The notes: generated from the sequence alone by a model not told the origin. Positions 9,001 to 18,614 are shown, numbered from the stretch's first letter. The stretch: DNA of 64,000 nucleotides from DATKLL01 sp035542475 (GCA_035542475.1 DATKLL010000108.1:16907-80906), one strand, 5' to 3'. Numbers and translations: made by a program.

Positions 9001-12000
9001 GACATCCACGATTATCCTTTCACCGACTCGGACGGCGCCGCCATGATCATGGAAGTAGGTATCGACATCACCGATGTCAAGAAAGCGGAAGCGGCGCTCA
9101 GAGAAGCCAACGAAACCCTGGAGCAGCGCGTGGCCGAGCGTACGGCAAAGCTTGCGGAGAGCGAAGCACGTTACCGCACTGTGGCTGATTTCACATACGA
9201 CTGGGAATTCTGGATCAGCCCGCAGGGGAGGTTCCTTTACGCCTCACCTTCAGTAGAGCGCATCAGCGGCAGGCAAGTAGGCCCGGATGTAAGCGCCGAG
9301 GAGTTTCTCCGGCAGATAGTCCATCCTGACGATCTGCAGAGACGCCTCGATCACTTGCAGGAGGAGCTTGCCGGCAGTGGACCCGGTGATATGGAATTCC
9401 GCATCCTGCGCCCGGATGGCGAGGTCCGCTGTGTTCATCATGTCTGTCGACCGATCTATGACGCCGAAGGCAGTTTCCTGGGCACGCGCGGTTCGAACCG
9501 GGATATTACGGAGCGCAAACAGGCCGAGGAAGCCCTGCAAGAATCCCAGAAACGCCTGGCGCTGATAGGAGACAGCATCGCCGACGGCGTTTATGCAATC
9601 GATCCGGACTGGCGATTCACCCACGTCAATGATGAAGCCCTGCGCCACATGCGTAAAACCCGGGAAGAAATTCTGGGACGAACACTTTTTGATGTCTACC
9701 CTGACGCCCGCGGTAGCGTCATTGAAACAGAGTTTTCAAGAGCCATGAAGAGCGGAGAGCCGGGCCACTTTGAGAATCATTCACTGATTACTGAGAAGAC
9801 ATTGGAAGTACACGCTTACCCGGGCATAGACAATCTAACAATTCTTTTCCGCGATGTGACAGAGCGCAAACAAGCGGAGAAAGAAATCCACCTGCAAAAC
9901 AGTATACTCGATGCCATGAACCGCATCTTCCAGAAGGTCATTACCTGCGACTCTGAAGAGGGACTGGGTGAACTCTGTCTCGACGTGCTCCAAGAGCTGA
10001 CACAGAGCAAAATAGGATTCATAGGCGAGATGGGACCCGATGGACTCTTTCATGACATTGCAATCAGCAATCCCGGCTGGGAAGCATGCCTGATGTATGA
10101 CAAGGCGGGGCATCGCAGAACGCCCGGCGATTTCAAGATACACGGCATTTACGGTTCCGTGCTTAAGGACGGAAAGAGCATTATCGCCAATGATCCGCCG
10201 TCACATCCAGAGAGCATCGGCATTCCGGAAGGCCATCCGCCCCTGGCTTCATTCCTCGGTGTTCCATTAATTCTGCGTGGCAGAACTGTCGGTATGGTCG
10301 CGGTAGGCAACCGTAAGGGCGGGTACACTGAAGATCAAAGGCATGCCCTGGAAGCCATTGCTCCCGCAATCCTGGAAGCCCTGGCGCGGAAACGTGCCGA
10401 GGCGGCCCTGCGCGATGAGCACGACAGATCGGAATGGCTGGCGAGGTTCCCGGAAGAAAACCCCAATCCGGTCATGCGCGTGGCGGCGGAAGGCAAAGTG
10501 CTTTACTGCAACCCGGCATCAGCAGAGATACATGGGTGGCCTTGCGTAGTCGGCAAACAAGTACCTGACTTATTCCTGCCCCTTCTCGAACGTGCGATGG
10601 CAACCGGACGCGAAACACTTGAAGACATAGTACTGGGCGGCAGATTTTATTCCGTTGCGTTGGCGCCATTTCCCTCAGAAGGCTATGCCAACATCTATGG
10701 CCTCGACATTACCGCCCGCAAGCAAGCCGAGGAGAACCTGCGCGAAAGTGAGGGGCGGCTGAGGCTTGCGCAGGCCTCAGCAGGCGCGGGCATGTGGGAC
10801 TGGGATATACCCGGCGGCAAACTTGAGTGGTCGGAAGAGCTTTTTGGCTTATTCGGCCTCGATCCCAAGAAGGCAAGCGCCGGCTTTGACTCCTGGAGAA
10901 GCGCGATTTATCCGGAAGACAGGAAGATCGCGGAAGATAGAATCGGAGAAGCAATAGAAAATGGCACTCCGCTTGACAGCGAATACAGGATAAAGCTCCC
11001 ATCGGGTGAGGTTCGGTGGATAAGGGCCCTCGGTAGTACCATCCATGACGATAATAACAAGCCGCTTCACATGTCAGGCATTTGTCTCGACGTTACCACG
11101 CGCAAGCAGGCCGAGCAGGCCGTGCACGAGAGCGAGGAGCGGCTCCGACTGGCGGTTGGTGCAGCGAAGTTGGGCGTGTTCGAATGGAATGTTCAGGCCG
11201 ACAAAGCGATCTGGGAGAATGACCGGATGTACGAGATTTTCGGCCTGCCGCCGGGAAGCGAGGCGGTGAACCGTAAACGATTCCTTCAGGACGCCCTGCA
11301 TCCCGATGACTTTCTACGATTTGAGAAAGAGATCAGCGAGAGCATGCGGTCCGGAGGACTGTTCCTGGGAAGCTATCGCATCCGGCGATTTAACGACGGG
11401 GAGTTGCGGTGGATCGAGTATTTTTCCCGCTTCGAAACAGGCGCTGATGGCAAGGTGACCCGGCTTCTAGGAGTGCTAGAGGACATTACCGAGCGAAAAC
11501 TAACTGAAAATGCACTGCAAAAGAGCGAGGAACAATTCCGTCTTGCCATCAAGGATGCGCCTATCCCGGTGATCATGTATACCGAGGACGGACAGGTGCT
11601 CCAGATCAGCAACACCTGGACTGAGTTGACCGGCTACACTACCGAGGACATGCCGACCTTCGAAGCCTGGCTCAACCGCGCTTACGGCGAAGGCGCCGAG
11701 GCCGTACGCAACCACATGCAGGAAGTGTTTAGCGGTACGCGGCGGTCTATCGACTTGGAGTTTGAAATTCATACTCGAGACGGCCAGACGCGCCACTGGA
11801 GTTTCAGCGCTTCTGCACCGGGTACCCTAGCCGATGGCCGTCGCTTTGTCGTTGGCATGGCCGTGGACATTACTGAGCGCAAGCAGGCCGGAGAGGCGAT
11901 TTCCCGCGCTAAAAAAGAATGGGAACGGACCTTCGATGCCGTGCCGGACCTTATCGCCATCCTGGATGACCAGTACCGCATACTGCGCGGAAATAAGGCA

Positions 12001-12975
12001 ATGGCGGACAGGTTGGGACTTACCCCTTCCCAGTGCATCGGCAAAAATTGCCACGAAGCAGTGCACGGGACGGACTGCCCGCCTGCTATATGCCCCCACG
12101 CCCTCTCCCTTGCGGACGGACAGGAGCATGTTGCCGAAGTGCACGAAGAAAGTCTGGGCGGTGACTTCCTGGTCAGTACTACACCGCTTACTGATGAGCA
12201 GGGGCGGCGCATTGGCTCTGTGCATGTCGCGCGGGACATCACTAAACGTAAGCAAGCTGAGGAAGCACTCAAGCAGCGCACGGCGGAGTTGGAAGCGGTA
12301 AATAAAGAGTTGGAGAGCTTCAGCTATTCCGTCTCGCACGACTTGCGGGCCCCTTTGCGCGCCATTGACGGGTATGCACGCATGATTTTCAAGAAACAGG
12401 GAGATAAATTCGATGAGGACACCAAGAGAAAGTTCAATGACATAAGATCGAATGCCCAGATGATGGGCCATCTCATTGACGACCTCCTGGCCTTCTCACG
12501 CCTCGGCAAGAAACAGATGTCCGCAACCATGTTGAGCATGGATGCCGTTATAACGGATGTATGGAAGGAACTGCAAATTATCAATCCCGGAAGAGACATG
12601 AAGTTGACTCTCAACAGCATGCCTGCCGGCTACGGGGATAAGACTCTCATCAAACAGGTCTATCTCAACCTTCTCTCGAACGCCGTCAAGTTCACGAAAT
12701 CCCGGGATGTCGCCCGGGTAGAAGTCGGCGGCTATAAAGAGGATAATGAGGATGTGTATTATGTAAGGGATAACGGCGTTGGCTTCGACATGGCATATTA
12801 CGATAAACTGTTTGGCGTGTTCCAGCGGCTCCACAAGCCCGATGAATTTGAGGGGACCGGTGTCGGACTCGCCACTGTCCAGCGCATAATCCACCGGCAT
12901 GAAGGCCGCGTCTGGGCAGAAGGCAAAGTGAATGAAGGAGCGACTTTCTATTTCACGCTTCCGATGAAGAGGTGA
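6067..12975 (+). CDS. CheB-CheR-multi-PAS-GAF sensor histidine kinase (2302 residues)
   Basis: Domains in order: CheB-type methylesterase (about 28-215, with GSAGGG serine, IQHV histidine and GSDGTLG aspartate); CheR methyltransferase (about 228-490, with FFRQPHAW, VPGCSTGNEAYS and SCRNLLIYL); a long NEELQSANEELE coiled coil (about 658-738); roughly nine PAS domains, many joined by ITERKQAE linkers; one GAF domain (about 1276-1445) among them; then HisKA with the phospho-accepting His2091 (SYSVSHDLRAP) and a HATPase domain ending the chain (NLLSNAVKF, DNGVGFD, GTGVGLA). No receiver or transmembrane segment is seen. CheB/CheR fusions of this kind occur in soil and sediment bacteria and are thought to couple chemotaxis-like methylation to kinase signalling. 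Ligands are unknown. Its length is extreme even for this family. Confidence 0.93.
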   Translation: MKKNNQKRRMAKKDAKLTDSRIEDKHPIIVVGVGSAGGGLNSLKQFFSKMSTGHGVAFVLIQHVQRALKNPSVKALKNQTALAVAEATDGMPVLADRIYIIPPDKFLNIAADRLTLQEPVICNGLRMPIDHFFCSLAVDQRRRSIGILLAGKGSDGTLGLSEIKAMGGRTIAEDPGGVKYPTMAKSAIDAGVVDSILPAADMAEAVMKLAEQATAEISKDQAESSNIDPDLRAILDILSAKVGHDFHCYKSGTLIRRIRRRMSLAKVASFKDYANYLNEHPEEVGLLQKDLLIGVTDFFRQPHAWETLEEKVIAPLVEGAQPESEIRIWVPGCSTGNEAYSLAMLLSEQIEKSGKNVKVQIFATDSDLSALATARSGVYSKEDLGGNIPQERLKRFFKRRDGHYQVIKDIREQIVFAPQNITADPPFSRLDLISCRNLLIYLDQQVQKKIISLFHFSLREGGFLFLGTAETVGGNEELFEPVSKKWRVYRRIGIGHRLGVEIPVCLSAEAGRTSTNIQLAVPRSRMSLLSSAQQVLLDRFTPACVMIDRKLHVLYVHGVVEDYLTFPPGELTTRIVDMAREGLRARLRGAITKCLESNKTFSVTARVRRGDKSIPIKTVVSPLRYPREIDGLLLITFEDYHLSVAKKRGKSAESGDTQHLMDELKITREELQSTIDQLENSNDELKASNEEVTATNEELQSANEELETSKEELQSLNEELNTINTRLQEKVDELEGVNNDVINLLSSTDIATVFLDKDLRVKRYTPAITRLFSLIPSDIGRYLGDVLRKFSDEALLSDARRVLANLTPLSAEVQDDDGRWHIRRITPYRTHDDRIEGVVITLVDVNDLKRAQNALRRLNAELEERVNERTAELRTVNEELRTEINERKRAEESVVSEKQRFYGVLETLPAYVILLTPDYHVSFANRFFRERFGEAHGRRCYEYLFKRMEPCEVCETYTVLKTGKPHHWEWLGPDGCNYDIHDYPFTDSDGAAMIMEVGIDITDVKKAEAALREANETLEQRVAERTAKLAESEARYRTVADFTYDWEFWISPQGRFLYASPSVERISGRQVGPDVSAEEFLRQIVHPDDLQRRLDHLQEELAGSGPGDMEFRILRPDGEVRCVHHVCRPIYDAEGSFLGTRGSNRDITERKQAEEALQESQKRLALIGDSIADGVYAIDPDWRFTHVNDEALRHMRKTREEILGRTLFDVYPDARGSVIETEFSRAMKSGEPGHFENHSLITEKTLEVHAYPGIDNLTILFRDVTERKQAEKEIHLQNSILDAMNRIFQKVITCDSEEGLGELCLDVLQELTQSKIGFIGEMGPDGLFHDIAISNPGWEACLMYDKAGHRRTPGDFKIHGIYGSVLKDGKSIIANDPPSHPESIGIPEGHPPLASFLGVPLILRGRTVGMVAVGNRKGGYTEDQRHALEAIAPAILEALARKRAEAALRDEHDRSEWLARFPEENPNPVMRVAAEGKVLYCNPASAEIHGWPCVVGKQVPDLFLPLLERAMATGRETLEDIVLGGRFYSVALAPFPSEGYANIYGLDITARKQAEENLRESEGRLRLAQASAGAGMWDWDIPGGKLEWSEELFGLFGLDPKKASAGFDSWRSAIYPEDRKIAEDRIGEAIENGTPLDSEYRIKLPSGEVRWIRALGSTIHDDNNKPLHMSGICLDVTTRKQAEQAVHESEERLRLAVGAAKLGVFEWNVQADKAIWENDRMYEIFGLPPGSEAVNRKRFLQDALHPDDFLRFEKEISESMRSGGLFLGSYRIRRFNDGELRWIEYFSRFETGADGKVTRLLGVLEDITERKLTENALQKSEEQFRLAIKDAPIPVIMYTEDGQVLQISNTWTELTGYTTEDMPTFEAWLNRAYGEGAEAVRNHMQEVFSGTRRSIDLEFEIHTRDGQTRHWSFSASAPGTLADGRRFVVGMAVDITERKQAGEAISRAKKEWERTFDAVPDLIAILDDQYRILRGNKAMADRLGLTPSQCIGKNCHEAVHGTDCPPAICPHALSLADGQEHVAEVHEESLGGDFLVSTTPLTDEQGRRIGSVHVARDITKRKQAEEALKQRTAELEAVNKELESFSYSVSHDLRAPLRAIDGYARMIFKKQGDKFDEDTKRKFNDIRSNAQMMGHLIDDLLAFSRLGKKQMSATMLSMDAVITDVWKELQIINPGRDMKLTLNSMPAGYGDKTLIKQVYLNLLSNAVKFTKSRDVARVEVGGYKEDNEDVYYVRDNGVGFDMAYYDKLFGVFQRLHKPDEFEGTGVGLATVQRIIHRHEGRVWAEGKVNEGATFYFTLPMKR

Positions 12976-12986
12976 TTGAGGCAGCA

Positions 12987-15962
12987 ATGTCGCAACAACA
13001 AAATTGTCCGGCGCCTACACTGGCCGCAGGTGATGAGCTCTATGGGTTTCTGGTACTGCGGGTTGAGCAGATCCCTGAAATACGAATAACCGCATATGAA
13101 ATGGAACATGAAAAAACCGGCGCAAAGGTCATTCATCTTCACTGCGATGACCGCGAAAACTTGTATTCCGTTGGCTTTCGTACTCCAGCGCCGGATTCCA
13201 CGGGGGTGCCGCACATCCTCGAACATTCCGTCCTTGCCGGTTCGGAGAGATATCCTCTCAAGGATGTCTTCAATGAATTAATGAGGGGAACTCTCCAAAC
13301 TTTCATTAACGCCTTCACCTACCCCGATAAAACCATATATCCTGTAGCTAGCCAGGTGCGGGCCGACTTCTTCAATCTTGCCCGCGTGTATACCGATCTG
13401 GTGCTCAGACCGCGGCTGCTGAAGGAAACATTCTTGCAGGAGGGTCATCATCTGGAATTTTCAAATCCGGAAGATATCGGAAGTGATCTTATCATCTCGG
13501 GTATCGTCTACAATGAGATGAAGGGAGCCTATTCCTCGCCTGAATCGTTGATGTACAAGGCTATTCAGGAACATCTTTATCCCGATACAACATATTCCTT
13601 CGATTCGGGAGGAAACCCGGAAAGTATTCCGCTCCTCACCTATGAGCAGTTCAAGACATTTCACCGGACCTACTACTCGCCGACAAATGCGCGCTTCTTC
13701 CTTTACGGTGACATACCGCCGGCGGATCATCTGGCATTTTTAGCCGAGATGCTGGCAGGGTTTGATTGCATAGCGGTAGATTCAACGATCAAAAGTCAAG
13801 CAAGATGGCAACAGCCATCTTCAGTCCGCGGAACCTATCCTATCGGAAAAGAAGATAACCCCACAGGAAAAACAGTTGTCAACACTGCATGGATGATGGC
13901 GGAAAACACTGACTACGAATCGGCCATCCTCCTTCAGATCACATCCGGAATGCTGGTGGGAAGCGCTGCGGGGCCTCTACGCAAGGCCCTGATCGATTCA
14001 GGACTTGGTGAGGATCTTTCTCCCGTGACAGGCACTGAGAATGATCTGAAGCAGATTGCATTCGTCGTGGGCCTGCGGGGAACAGATCCCGATAAGGCCC
14101 AACGCATCGAAGAATTGATTATCGATACATTAAAGAACATCGCTAAATCAGGCTTTGATCGGGAACTGATCGAAGGCACCCTTCACCAGGTAGAATTTCA
14201 TGGAAAGGAGATTGTTCGCAGCACATACCCATACGGGATTGTCCTCATGGGGAGAGCTTACCATGCCTGGCTGTATGACGGTGATCCCTTCAAAGTTTTA
14301 AATTTTACCCGCATCATCGAAGAAATACGAAGAAAGTGGGATGCCAGACCGGAGCTTTTTCAGGAGATCATCCAAAAATGGTTTCTTGATAACCCACACC
14401 GATTGCTTTCTGTAATGGAGCCGTCCAGGACATATCAGGCTGAACAGGAGGAGGCATTTAAAAAAAAGATGGCCCAGCTCAAGGCATCATTGTCCGAGGG
14501 GGAGCTGGAAAAAATCCGGCAAGATGCTAAGACACTGAAAAAATACCAGGCGGAACCTGATCCGCCCGGGGCCGCGGCAGCATTACCCAAACTGGGTCTT
14601 GGCGATATCTCCCGAACAATTGAAACAATTCCTACAGTCAAGTCGGTCATCGAAAACGTGCCAGCCACGATGCATGACATATTTTCCAATGGCATCGCCT
14701 ACCTCGATCTGGCTTTCGATGTGTCCGATGTGCCGGAAGACCTCCAGCCACATCTCCCGCTCCTGGGAAAGTTGATTACGAATATGGGGGCGGCAGGCTT
14801 GAATTATGAAGAAATGGCAAAGCGCATTATGTTGAAGACGGGGGGAATAGGCTGTCACCTTGCGTCGGGTATGGCGGCAAACGGCGAGAAAAACTGGCAG
14901 AAGATGATCTTTCGCGTCAAGGCACTCCATCGAAATATCAAAGATGCGGTCAACATCATTTCGGATATTCTGACCTCCGGAGACATGTCGAATGAATCGA
15001 GAATGCGCGAACTCATAGCGGAAAAGAAGAACGACCTTCAGGCAGCAGTTGTCCCTTCGGGTCATATTTTTGCGCGGCGCTCTGCCGGTGCAGCGCTGTC
15101 CGTACCGGCATACAGGGATGAACAGTGGCATGGAAGAACACAGCTTAAGATCGTCAACCGCATCGCTGATCAATTTAAAGAAATAAAAAGTGATCTCTTG
15201 GATAAGCTTACTCACCTGCATGACATGGTGTTACGAAAAGACAGGCTGTACATTAATTTAACGGCGGATGCGGAAGGCATTTCTCTTTTGTCGGAAAGCG
15301 CAGCCGGTCTGGTTAGACGTTTATCCGGCGATAGAGGTATAGGAAACCCGAGTATCCCGGCTCTCTCCTCCATCCATGCCGGGGTTGTCATTCCCGCCCA
15401 GGTCTCATACGTAGCCAAGGTCTTTCCCGCACCGGCATATGCCGATCCGCTCTCACCATCGCTGCTTGTCCTGGCCCGACAGCTGTCGACAGGGTACCTG
15501 TATAAACATATCAGGGTTCAGGGCGGTGCCTACGGTGGCATGTCTCTATATGATCTGACGAACGGCACTTTTTCATTACTCTCATATAGGGACCCGAATA
15601 TCACTAATACCATGAATGTTTACCGCGATGCGGCGGATTTCATATCCGGGAACAAAATTCCCGGGGAAGAACTTGAAAAGACCATCATAGGGACAATCGG
15701 CTCTCTCGACAAACCCATGGATCCGTCGAGCCGCGGCTACATTGCCATGATCCGCGAATTTACAGGTCTCACAGACGAAGACCGCCTGAAATTCAGAAAC
15801 AACATCCTCGATATGACACCAGAGATATTGCTGAAGGCCGCTTCCCGGTATTTCGATTCTGCTGTCGATTCTGCAGTAGTAGCCGTATACGCTTCACAGG
15901 AGGCTCTGGAGAAAGCCAACAAAATACTGGAGCCGAAACTAAATATAGAGACATTGATCTGA
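12987..15962 (+). CDS. Presequence-protease-like M16C zinc metallopeptidase
   Basis: The 991-residue protein has the inverted zinc site HILEH near residue 74 and a downstream Glu in YNEMKGAYSSPE, marking an active M16 peptidase; the full-length two-half architecture and the middle M16C-associated region match the PreP/CYM1 group, which degrades short unfolded peptides within a closed chamber. The ATG at 12987 is preferred because GAGG sits five bases before it; a GTG at 12972 would overlap the kinase stop. It directly follows the kinase gene and may be read with it. No signal peptide is evident, so the cytoplasm is likely. Confidence 0.9.
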   Translation: MSQQQNCPAPTLAAGDELYGFLVLRVEQIPEIRITAYEMEHEKTGAKVIHLHCDDRENLYSVGFRTPAPDSTGVPHILEHSVLAGSERYPLKDVFNELMRGTLQTFINAFTYPDKTIYPVASQVRADFFNLARVYTDLVLRPRLLKETFLQEGHHLEFSNPEDIGSDLIISGIVYNEMKGAYSSPESLMYKAIQEHLYPDTTYSFDSGGNPESIPLLTYEQFKTFHRTYYSPTNARFFLYGDIPPADHLAFLAEMLAGFDCIAVDSTIKSQARWQQPSSVRGTYPIGKEDNPTGKTVVNTAWMMAENTDYESAILLQITSGMLVGSAAGPLRKALIDSGLGEDLSPVTGTENDLKQIAFVVGLRGTDPDKAQRIEELIIDTLKNIAKSGFDRELIEGTLHQVEFHGKEIVRSTYPYGIVLMGRAYHAWLYDGDPFKVLNFTRIIEEIRRKWDARPELFQEIIQKWFLDNPHRLLSVMEPSRTYQAEQEEAFKKKMAQLKASLSEGELEKIRQDAKTLKKYQAEPDPPGAAAALPKLGLGDISRTIETIPTVKSVIENVPATMHDIFSNGIAYLDLAFDVSDVPEDLQPHLPLLGKLITNMGAAGLNYEEMAKRIMLKTGGIGCHLASGMAANGEKNWQKMIFRVKALHRNIKDAVNIISDILTSGDMSNESRMRELIAEKKNDLQAAVVPSGHIFARRSAGAALSVPAYRDEQWHGRTQLKIVNRIADQFKEIKSDLLDKLTHLHDMVLRKDRLYINLTADAEGISLLSESAAGLVRRLSGDRGIGNPSIPALSSIHAGVVIPAQVSYVAKVFPAPAYADPLSPSLLVLARQLSTGYLYKHIRVQGGAYGGMSLYDLTNGTFSLLSYRDPNITNTMNVYRDAADFISGNKIPGEELEKTIIGTIGSLDKPMDPSSRGYIAMIREFTGLTDEDRLKFRNNILDMTPEILLKAASRYFDSAVDSAVVAVYASQEALEKANKILEPKLNIETLI

Positions 15963-15979
15963 CCATCCATTGAATGCCC

Positions 15980-16008
15980 TTGCGGAGAAGGAAGACAGGC
16001 GTTATAAT
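15980..16008 (+). promoter_or_regulatory. Candidate sigma-70 promoter for the tRNA-protein transferase gene
   Basis: TTGCGG at 15980 and TATAAT at 16003 are separated by 17 bp, in the gap before the gene at 16038. A start near 16015 would give a leader of about 23 nt. Confidence 0.5.
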
Positions 16009-16037
16009 GATACAATATCCATATATAGCGGATCATC

Positions 16038-16826
16038 ATGAACAGGCAGCAGGATTTTATCAAAGATCTAAGTACCGTAACCCGCAGGGTATGCCTCTAT
16101 TTTCCGGAAACCATAGCACCCGTTGAAGAAGCCTTTTTATGGAATGTGTCTCTTACTCCTGAGCAGACCGATGAATATCTCGCGCATGGGTGGCGGCATG
16201 TTTCCTGGTACTTCTATCGAAACAGTTGCAGTAATTGTCGGCGCTGCCTACCGATCCGTGTGCCTGTTGATCAATTCAAGCCTTCAAAGAGCCAGCGACG
16301 CGTCCTTAAGAAAAACGTAGAGACAGAATTTAAAATGTTTAAACCTGTGGAATTCGCTCTCAAGCATATCAAGCAGAGTCTGTCACTGTACAATAGATTT
16401 CTGGATATTCGCTATGATAGAACACCCCGTGATTTGGGCGAGTACTACAACGAGTATTTTGTGTCACCTGCACAAACACTTGTCTCCGCTTTGTTCATAA
16501 ATGGTGAGCTTGTGGGCAATGGATTTCTCGATCTTGGAAAGACGTCCCTCTCCACAATCTACTTTGCTTTTGACCCGCGCTTCAGTTCCTTCTCTCCCGG
16601 AACCTTCTCCATTCTTAAAGAGATTGAATGGGCCAGTCAAAATAGTCTTCGATATTATTATCTTGGATATTATATATGTGAGATCAGCGCCATGCGATAC
16701 AAGGGGTTATTCCGGCCGTTTGAACTCCTCGATTTTGAGACAGGACAGTGGAAGGAAACTGAATCCGACATCAGTGAAGCTGAGCCACGGAACGTAAAAC
16801 CGAAAATCAAACGATGGTCTAGTTAA
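16038..16826 (+). CDS. bpt: Aspartate/glutamate leucyltransferase (bacterial arginyl-tRNA--protein transferase family)
   Basis: The 262-residue protein has the N-terminal cysteine cluster CSNCRRCLPIRVPV and the GNAT-like C-terminal core of the ATE/Bpt family, including RYDRTPRD, GNGFLDLG and YYYLGYYI. Such enzymes move leucine (or arginine) from charged tRNA to N-terminal acidic residues, creating N-degrons for ClpS/ClpAP. The family length is normal and all major blocks are present. It stands alone, with its own candidate promoter at 15980, and converges with the DUF72 gene. Confidence 0.92.
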   Translation: MNRQQDFIKDLSTVTRRVCLYFPETIAPVEEAFLWNVSLTPEQTDEYLAHGWRHVSWYFYRNSCSNCRRCLPIRVPVDQFKPSKSQRRVLKKNVETEFKMFKPVEFALKHIKQSLSLYNRFLDIRYDRTPRDLGEYYNEYFVSPAQTLVSALFINGELVGNGFLDLGKTSLSTIYFAFDPRFSSFSPGTFSILKEIEWASQNSLRYYYLGYYICEISAMRYKGLFRPFELLDFETGQWKETESDISEAEPRNVKPKIKRWSS

Positions 16827-16838
16827 AAAAAAGATAGC

Positions 16839-17579
16839 TCAATTCAAACCCAATATCTCTTTCAATCTCGCAGCATTTTTCGGGGCATACCCGCCGAAGT
16901 CGTTGTCAAAATACACGTAGGTATCTCTGTTCCATATCTTTATTTTCCTGGCCAATGTCCGGAGTTCTTCTTCCGTATAGTCCGATGCATAAAGTTTCCT
17001 CGACCCGTGAAGACGGATATAGATGAAGTCAGCAGTAACCGCTTCGCTATAGGGATAACGACCGGCAGTATCTGATATACAGAAGGCAATATGATGCTTT
17101 TTGAGCTTTGCAAGAACGCTTTCTTCCAGCCAGCTCTTATGGCGGACCTCAAGCGTGCAGCGATGGTGGTATTTTTCCAGACTTGCGCAAAATTCATCAA
17201 ATACACTTTCATTAAAGGTAAGACCCGGTGGCAGTTGAAAAAGAATAGGGCCGAACTTTTCTTTCAGTATCCCTGCAGCGTTGAAGAATCGCTCCAGGGA
17301 TTCACCTGCATCCCTTAACCGCTTGATATGTGTTATATATCGGCTTGCCTTGACCGCCCATACAAACCTTTCCGGCGTTTTCTGCCTCCAGTTTTCTAAA
17401 GTTTCCGGCCTGGGTTGCCGATAAAAGGTTGTGTTCACTTCGACAGTTGTGAAGTTCCGGGCATAATACTGAAGCCACATAGATTTCGGGCACTCGCGAG
17501 GATAGAAAACATCCCGCCAGTGATCGTAGTTCCAACCCGATGTCCCAATGTAAATATTGGAATTCATTTTCTTTGACAT
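16839..17579 (-). CDS. DUF72 (YecE-like) TIM-barrel protein
   Basis: This 246-residue protein starts with IYIGTSGWNYDHW and contains FTTVEVNTTFYRQP, FQLPPGL, LEVRHKSW and YVYFDNDFGGYAP, the ordered blocks of the DUF72 family, which folds as a TIM barrel. The biochemical role is not established; genomic associations suggest nucleic-acid or DNA-repair links. The first ATG is used; MNSN four codons later is an alternative start. Confidence 0.9.
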   Translation of the reverse strand: MSKKMNSNIYIGTSGWNYDHWRDVFYPRECPKSMWLQYYARNFTTVEVNTTFYRQPRPETLENWRQKTPERFVWAVKASRYITHIKRLRDAGESLERFFNAAGILKEKFGPILFQLPPGLTFNESVFDEFCASLEKYHHRCTLEVRHKSWLEESVLAKLKKHHIAFCISDTAGRYPYSEAVTADFIYIRLHGSRKLYASDYTEEELRTLARKIKIWNRDTYVYFDNDFGGYAPKNAARLKEILGLN

Positions 17580-17679
17580 AGACCCATATTTACCCTATAC
17601 TTGCAGATAATATCATAAATATGACAGAAATATTTGCATAAAGTGAAAAAGTACTGCTAATGAAAGGAGACCGAGAATA

Positions 17680-18039
17680 ATGAGAAGACTTTTTGTATGT
17701 TTTATTTTGATTTTTCTGTTTGCCGTTTACGGTTGTGGCTGGAATCGATCTTTATATTATGACGTTAAAATAGTGGGTGACGAAGAAGCTATAAATCATA
17801 ATGCCAACGGAAAGGAACTAGCCTCACAGGATAGGCATAAAGAAGCTATCAAGGAATTTAAAAAAGCAGTGGCGCTTGATCCATTTTATTCGGAGGCATT
17901 CCTCAACATGAGCAAATCTTATTATGCCATAGACGATATGGAGTTTGCTCATTTTTACAACATTAAGTATCACGAAACCGATCAATACAGAGATTACATG
18001 TATAAATATCGGTTGGACTATCAACTGGTAAGCTGGTAG
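17680..18039 (+). CDS. Small TPR-containing lipoprotein
   Basis: The 119-residue protein has a lipoprotein signal peptide ending in the lipobox AVYGC (Cys19), then a single tetratricopeptide-like unit around residues 46-95 (KEAIKEFKKAVALDPFYSEAFLNMSKSYY). It is probably anchored in the outer or inner membrane and binds a partner protein. A clear AAAGGAGA site precedes the ATG. Its 3' end overlaps that of the opposing methyltransferase gene by 19 bp. Confidence 0.8.
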   Translation: MRRLFVCFILIFLFAVYGCGWNRSLYYDVKIVGDEEAINHNANGKELASQDRHKEAIKEFKKAVALDPFYSEAFLNMSKSYYAIDDMEFAHFYNIKYHETDQYRDYMYKYRLDYQLVSW

Positions 18040-18575
18040 AAATAGATCGGGTCTCCATGTAGAGAGGATTCGGGATAAAGTACTTCCGAATGCCTCCAGC
18101 CCGGAATGGGGAAGTTGCAGGATATAACGCGGGTCCCCGGACGAAGCTCTGCTTCCAGTTTATGAGCAAGCTTCCCCATGACATCGGGAAAGAGGTAACA
18201 GAAAATCACGTCGGCATCCCGAATATTTACATTCCAGAAATTGTTTAACCGAATTTCAATCCCTTCCATGCCAAATGTACGGATACGCGCCAGTATATAG
18301 GCCAGAGGGTTAACTTCAAAGCCCAGCGCCTTTACGCCGTATCTTTTCTTTGCTTCCCGAAGAACCCTTCCGTCCCCGCACCCAATGTCTACAAAAAGAT
18401 CATCCCTTTTCATCGGCAGATGATCAAGGAACGTTCTCACACGCACACGCGCGGACGGGTGGAACATGGCACCCTGAGTTATAGGAAACACTGTAATAAT
18501 ACAAAAAGCGAATAGCAATTTGAAGGCAACGAGAACCCCTATTACGATAAAAACAACGATAATCCATGGCTGCAT
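18021..18575 (-). CDS. Membrane-anchored SAM-dependent methyltransferase
   Basis: An N-terminal hydrophobic helix (residues 3-30) is followed by a class I methyltransferase core with the SAM-binding loop FVDIGCGDGRVLRE, the acidic residue FEVNPLA ending strand 2, and DADVIFCYLFPD. The arrangement suggests a cytoplasmic catalytic domain fixed to the inner membrane. Substrate is unknown. It is last in a four-gene leftward run (MinD-like, J/HTH, SPOR, methyltransferase) with gaps of 33-39 bp. Confidence 0.85.
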   Translation of the reverse strand: MQPWIIVVFIVIGVLVAFKLLFAFCIITVFPITQGAMFHPSARVRVRTFLDHLPMKRDDLFVDIGCGDGRVLREAKKRYGVKALGFEVNPLAYILARIRTFGMEGIEIRLNNFWNVNIRDADVIFCYLFPDVMGKLAHKLEAELRPGTRVISCNFPIPGWRHSEVLYPESSLHGDPIYFYQLTS

Positions 18576-18614
18576 ATCGATTTCTCCCCAATTTCTCCAT
18601 GCAGGTATTGTCTT

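Noticed and set aside
9485..9500. GGTTCGAACC resembling a tRNA T-arm
   Set aside because: It lies within the coding sequence of the kinase and no cloverleaf can be formed around it.
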